Part shown: in pieces, positions 35,201 to 36,047 of the stretch | How the letters are laid out: each line of letters opens with the position of its first letter | Numbering within the stretch: the first letter of the stretch is position 1 | From: Candidatus Uhrbacteria bacterium RIFCSPHIGHO2_01_FULL_63_20 | Lineage (GTDB): Bacteria; Patescibacteriota; Patescibacteriia; UBA9934; GWF2-40-263 | NCBI GenBank assembly: GCA_001791045.1 | Contig: MGDT01000002.1 | Span: 1 to 36,047 of the forward strand | Length of the DNA stretch: 36,047 nt | Direction: 5' to 3' | Made by a program: the position numbers and the translations under genes | Notes under the pieces: model-generated | What the model was told of the DNA's origin: nothing | Databases searched by the model: none | The model's input: the letters and a program-made list of their open reading frames with translations, nothing else

Positions 35201-36047
35201 CGCCGCCGATGCCCACGTTGTCCGTGGAGGTGGTGAGGGTCACGTCGGTGCCCCCGTCGGTCCAACCGCCGGCCGCAGAGAAGCTGCCGGTCCCGTCGAT
35301 CACGCAGGTCGTATCCACCTTGAAGGCGCAGTCCCAGCCGGTGCCGATCAGGATGGCGTCGGCGGTGAGGGTGCCGGCGGTCTCGGTCTGGGTGAGGGTG
35401 CCGATATTGAGGCCACGGATCGTGTCGGTGTCGCCGGTGGCGTTGATGGTGGCGGTGAAGGCGTCGATGTCAATCACGTTGAAGCTCTCGTTGGTGGCTC
35501 CGGCCGTGGCGTCTGCGAAGCTCGGGGTGATGTCGATGCCGTTCCCCGAGGCGGCCGAGGCGGTGAACGTGAGCTGGAGGCCGTCCACCCCGTCAGTAGC
35601 GGACGTGCCGGAGTTGATGGAGAAGACGTCCGCGGTTGGAGCGGCTCCCTTGGAAATGTTCACCCCGTCCCCGGCGTCCAGCACCACGTTGAAGTCCCCT
35701 CCCGAGAGGTCGAGGTCGCCGTTGGTCACCAGGATGTCCCCGGCCGTGAGGGTCAAGGCGTCGGTGCCGTCGGCCGAGCCGGAACAAGCGAGATTCCCCG
35801 AGCCGTCGATGGAGCAGCCGGTGGAACCCGAGCCGCCCACCAGGTCGATGGTCTCCGCCGAGGCGTCGAGGAAGATGCCGTTGGCGTTGCCATCGGTCTC
35901 CACGCGGAAGTCCACGTCGGCGCTCCCGTCGTTAAACGCGATTTCGGACGCGCCGACGGCGAGCTTTGCCCCGCTCCCGAGCGTGAGGGCGGTGACGCTC
36001 GCGTTACCCAGCTGCACGGAGTTGTCCGCCGCGACGGTCGCGCCGGA
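29205..36047 (-). CDS. Giant fibre-like repetitive surface protein (5' end outside window)
   Basis: At least 2280 residues; the frame is open to the window edge, and the apparent GTG start at 36017 is only an internal Val. From N to C: many beta-rich repeats with the recurrent unit VGIGDATPDYLLDVAGTLGV (about 12 copies of V/I-G-I-G-x-x-x-P-x-x-x-L-D-V), each followed by strands like ITLGDAGADTVTSN, low in Lys/Arg and almost free of Cys. The unit resembles tail-fibre-like stalk repeats. Near 31120-30640 and again near 30290-29880 lie two related modules (GDVAEWYETTG ... ISGRVPTKVNVENGAIAAGD ... IVGYALDDW; YDFAEMFPSSQ ... LAGRVPTKVSLENGDIAVGD ... IVGYALEPA). A beta domain and a Pro/Glu tail (EEPPVEPPP repeats) end it. 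No C-terminal membrane helix is visible. Likely an adhesive or surface-coat fibre. Confidence 0.88.
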   Translation of the reverse strand, partial: SGATVAADNSVQLGNASVTALTLGSGAKLAVGASEIAFNDGSADVDFRVETDGNANGIFLDASAETIDLVGGSGSTGCSIDGSGNLACSGSADGTDALTLTAGDILVTNGDLDLSGGDFNVVLDAGDGVNISKGAAPTADVFSINSGTSATDGVDGLQLTFTASAASGNGIDITPSFADATAGATNESFNVIDIDAFTATINATGDTDTIRGLNIGTLTQTETAGTLTADAILIGTGWDCAFKVDTTCVIDGTGSFSAAGGWTDGGTDVTLTTSTDNVGIGGASLAKFSVDGDTDEIQFLVQGNTSQTANYVTVETSAGTDLFQIDTSGNVILTNDLGVGAAASSETLANTGFAPNGDDLFVADSIGAEGNVYTDGSFIAGSTLTLSDSGITESGAFTFTSQLASGGTTSSAYNLVSSNDLGAADELLQIGDSAATFATILGNGNVGIGDATPDFLLDVAGTLGVDGNVTLGDASGDTVTSNAGTWTFANATTVNSTGDIDFVPAGGTDGFTIDGTTFNVDEDNDRIGIGTASPSTILDIAKVGSGSTAAQVTISGYANDASSGAYMNWQKSRGTSVGSLVTTESGDFLGVMGWAGVTSSNTSNYGARILVQQDAAASSTQVPGAFTIRTSSASAESERLRITSSGNVGIGDTTPASLLTVGDGDDFQVGSDGDLDSIKSVAYSWPSANASGVLTNNGSGTLSWSAAGAGDITAVGSMTSGDAFADATADDDWLGLGAAAGRIEFDDQATDEVNILDANVGIGDATPDYLLDVAGTLGVDGNITLGDAGADTVTSNAAAWTFASDTTVALSGGTNGINFDSDTLSIDATNNFVGIGTNTPDYLLQAEASSASAQFAVVTNTNTAGAGVVMAQAGNVTARYAAYGTTAAINNFASGTAAFFGSGAVTSVQMVTPDVAAPLAFGYNDFVSTSREFLRLTDGTAGAVFNEDSLDRDFRVEGDTNANLLFLDASADRVGIGDATPEHFVDIEAGSLASAVQAFSVTGTLSSSAAVQTGASVSTTSAGSASFGQQGLYNLMAAGYTGSSSTFAFATQDLAAGTNTGAANGYGSSGEGGNYGTYSQTNVSTSGNNVGVFGTAEQSASLNIGGLFHAMDSNGSPPYNVGLVGRGGSGTTASVGGYFDLVGSPASPSFTSAALLVDNNAISSPIFLARDNGTVVFTIADGGSVGVGDSTPDALLEVSGSSGAILMSTNAGTGASLRVNDDGTDSDTTPFIVDPDGDVGIGEPTPTANLQILSAKTTGIALRVDADSITAGTAFKLDVDGLTTTGIGMYIESNHGTRTDGFLMDVADLGTTYSATATLAGDTARMRQTIANTAGTLTLSGNTLDLSRTATAGSGATITETGAVLDVSDADGGGAGTLTSSNDAARIAHNNTSNSGTALNVAYGGTGFAFRVNDTTSFTDSSPFVIDDNGYVYIGTTSPSVTDMLYISSPNASEGITINNTAADGDAVVRFALSGTNTWAMGLDDGLNDNFEIVAGTGLSAATPVITATTGGDVGIGDDTPSAKLDVAGQINSTALAVSGVNGAYVGDGTSKIWLGGSGGANYLESGNEAWNASATLNITGYNGTSGTFVFTGNVGVGTSPGQELDVAGQIQFDISTAGDTTIGVCKNNADGTSANTEFVECSGTPGDVAEWYETTGAEAAGDLVAVGSTVLAYVEELFDPATGLPTGSSANYEAAVVEKSSAAYASKLFGVVSTSPLQTMGEAVKDAATNPQPIAISGRVPTKVNVENGAIAAGDPITSSSTSGVGMKATQPGAIVGYALDDWAGPGQGTVMVFVSPGFHLADAIEQGPTGTASSGTPGIDSFGLALRGSGWDGAAAQERAMKLVTDVTDASTYKLSIRNQADAEVAYITDDGVMSVASDVIVGGKLYPSALGVAQTDKYVYYGGSGDDYMRTNASGWGTGSYDFAEMFPSSQPLVPGEVVAFDTASEFVKRASGEDAIRLAGIVSTKPGFLAGTKEANTYPIALAGRVPTKVSLENGDIAVGDALTVSATRPGYAMKAEEAGMIVGYALEPAAEDGSVITFVHLGYWPGSGSRPDAGTDNTASAFSGDLTALTMNGNIYMQGNQILNVGAIAGLGGAWSVDASGKFATEGSYKVVITSYQNEKVETVAPLSLEHKVTLSGAGTLSGGTATVVFEEVAPSFNDITSTTAPVRVLVTLRGPANGIYVEAADRNGFTARETMGGASDAEFDWYVEAYRKDFDPPVVVEVLPEEPPAVEEPPVEPPPEAPPAEEPVAEQPPAEEPPAVEEPPVEPPPVEPAP
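29227..29354. repeat. 38-base direct repeats coding the Pro/Glu tail
   Basis: Identical 38-base copies at 29227-29264 and 29317-29354 encode the EEPPAVEEPPVEPPP-like part of the giant protein's tail. Such repeats can expand or shrink by slippage or recombination. Confidence 0.85.
33642..33774. repeat. 133-base internal repeat, copy 1
   Basis: Near-identical, equal-length copy of 34584-34716 within the giant gene, covering the VTSN-linker and the VGIGDATPDYLLDVAG unit. DNA-level identity well above the other copies points to recent duplication or gene conversion. Confidence 0.8.
34584..34716. repeat. 133-base internal repeat, copy 2
   Basis: Partner of 33642-33774, in the same orientation. 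It codes VGIGDATPDFLLDVAGTLGV and the strands after it. Confidence 0.8.

Noticed and set aside
29205-36047. Prophage tail-fibre region
   Set aside because: The VGIG repeats look fibre-like, but no phage structural, lysis or integration genes are near and the neighbours are secreted or membrane surface genes with signal peptides.

Overview
The window is a GC-rich (clearly above 55%), gene-dense bacterial segment that most resembles Candidate Phyla Radiation bacteria (Patescibacteria, Paceibacteria/Parcubacteria-like). This is inferred from the divergent 16S 3' half (TTGTACTCACCG where most bacteria have TTGTACACACCG), compact RpoB and RpoC, an S6 protein with a long C-terminal tail, scarce Shine-Dalgarno sequences, many promoters placed almost on the start codon, and very large repetitive surface proteins. 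UGA and UAG are both used as stops (mgtC-like gene ends in TGA, recA in TAG), so the UGA-recoding lineages are unlikely.

Layout. 1-4800 (+ strand): 3' part of 16S rRNA with its own terminator and no 23S behind it; tRNA-Ile(GAT); an MgtC/SapB-family membrane protein; tRNA-Phe(GAA); a secreted repeat protein; tRNA-Pro(TGG) whose terminal A is the first base of the next start codon; a signal-peptide/membrane-tail protein; a TlyA-family methyltransferase without the S4 domain; tRNA-Gly(TCC); a zinc-ribbon protein. 4793-8431 (- strand): yebC, a frameshifted endonuclease/exonuclease/phosphatase gene, a Phd/YefM-RelE type toxin-antitoxin pair with its own promoter and TGTACA operator, ruvC; and upstream of these a small ORF and a lipoprotein. 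8467-15890 (- strand): rpoB-rpoC with a long leader containing a terminator-like hairpin. 16097-17731 (- strand): three small unknown genes, two of them behind a terminator-bearing structured leader that resembles a glycine riboswitch in part. 17759-21982 (+ strand): ftsK, a RodZ-like HTH/membrane protein, recA. 21996-25146 (- strand): an aberrant tRNA, and the operon rpsF-ssb-rpsR-epmA-efp, in which a tRNA-synthetase-like ligase sits next to its predicted substrate EF-P.

25151-36047 (- strand) is the accessory-looking part: a surface-protein operon read in the order giant fibre-like repeat protein (5' end outside the window), dockerin-bearing secreted protein, cohesin-like/Ig/FN3 protein, membrane-anchored Ig/regulatory-domain protein. 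The last two are one reading frame divided by a single in-frame TAG in the middle of an Ig-like domain. A cohesin-like module next to a dockerin module suggests a calcium-dependent cell-surface assembly that displays the giant fibre; this is the best candidate for an undescribed system here.

Recurrent theme: good sigma70-type promoters (TTGNNN, 16-17 bp, TANNNT) lie so close to the start codons of recA, yebC and several other genes that their mRNAs should be leaderless, while rpoB, rpsF and the unknown 16.1-17.1 kb operon have longer structured leaders.
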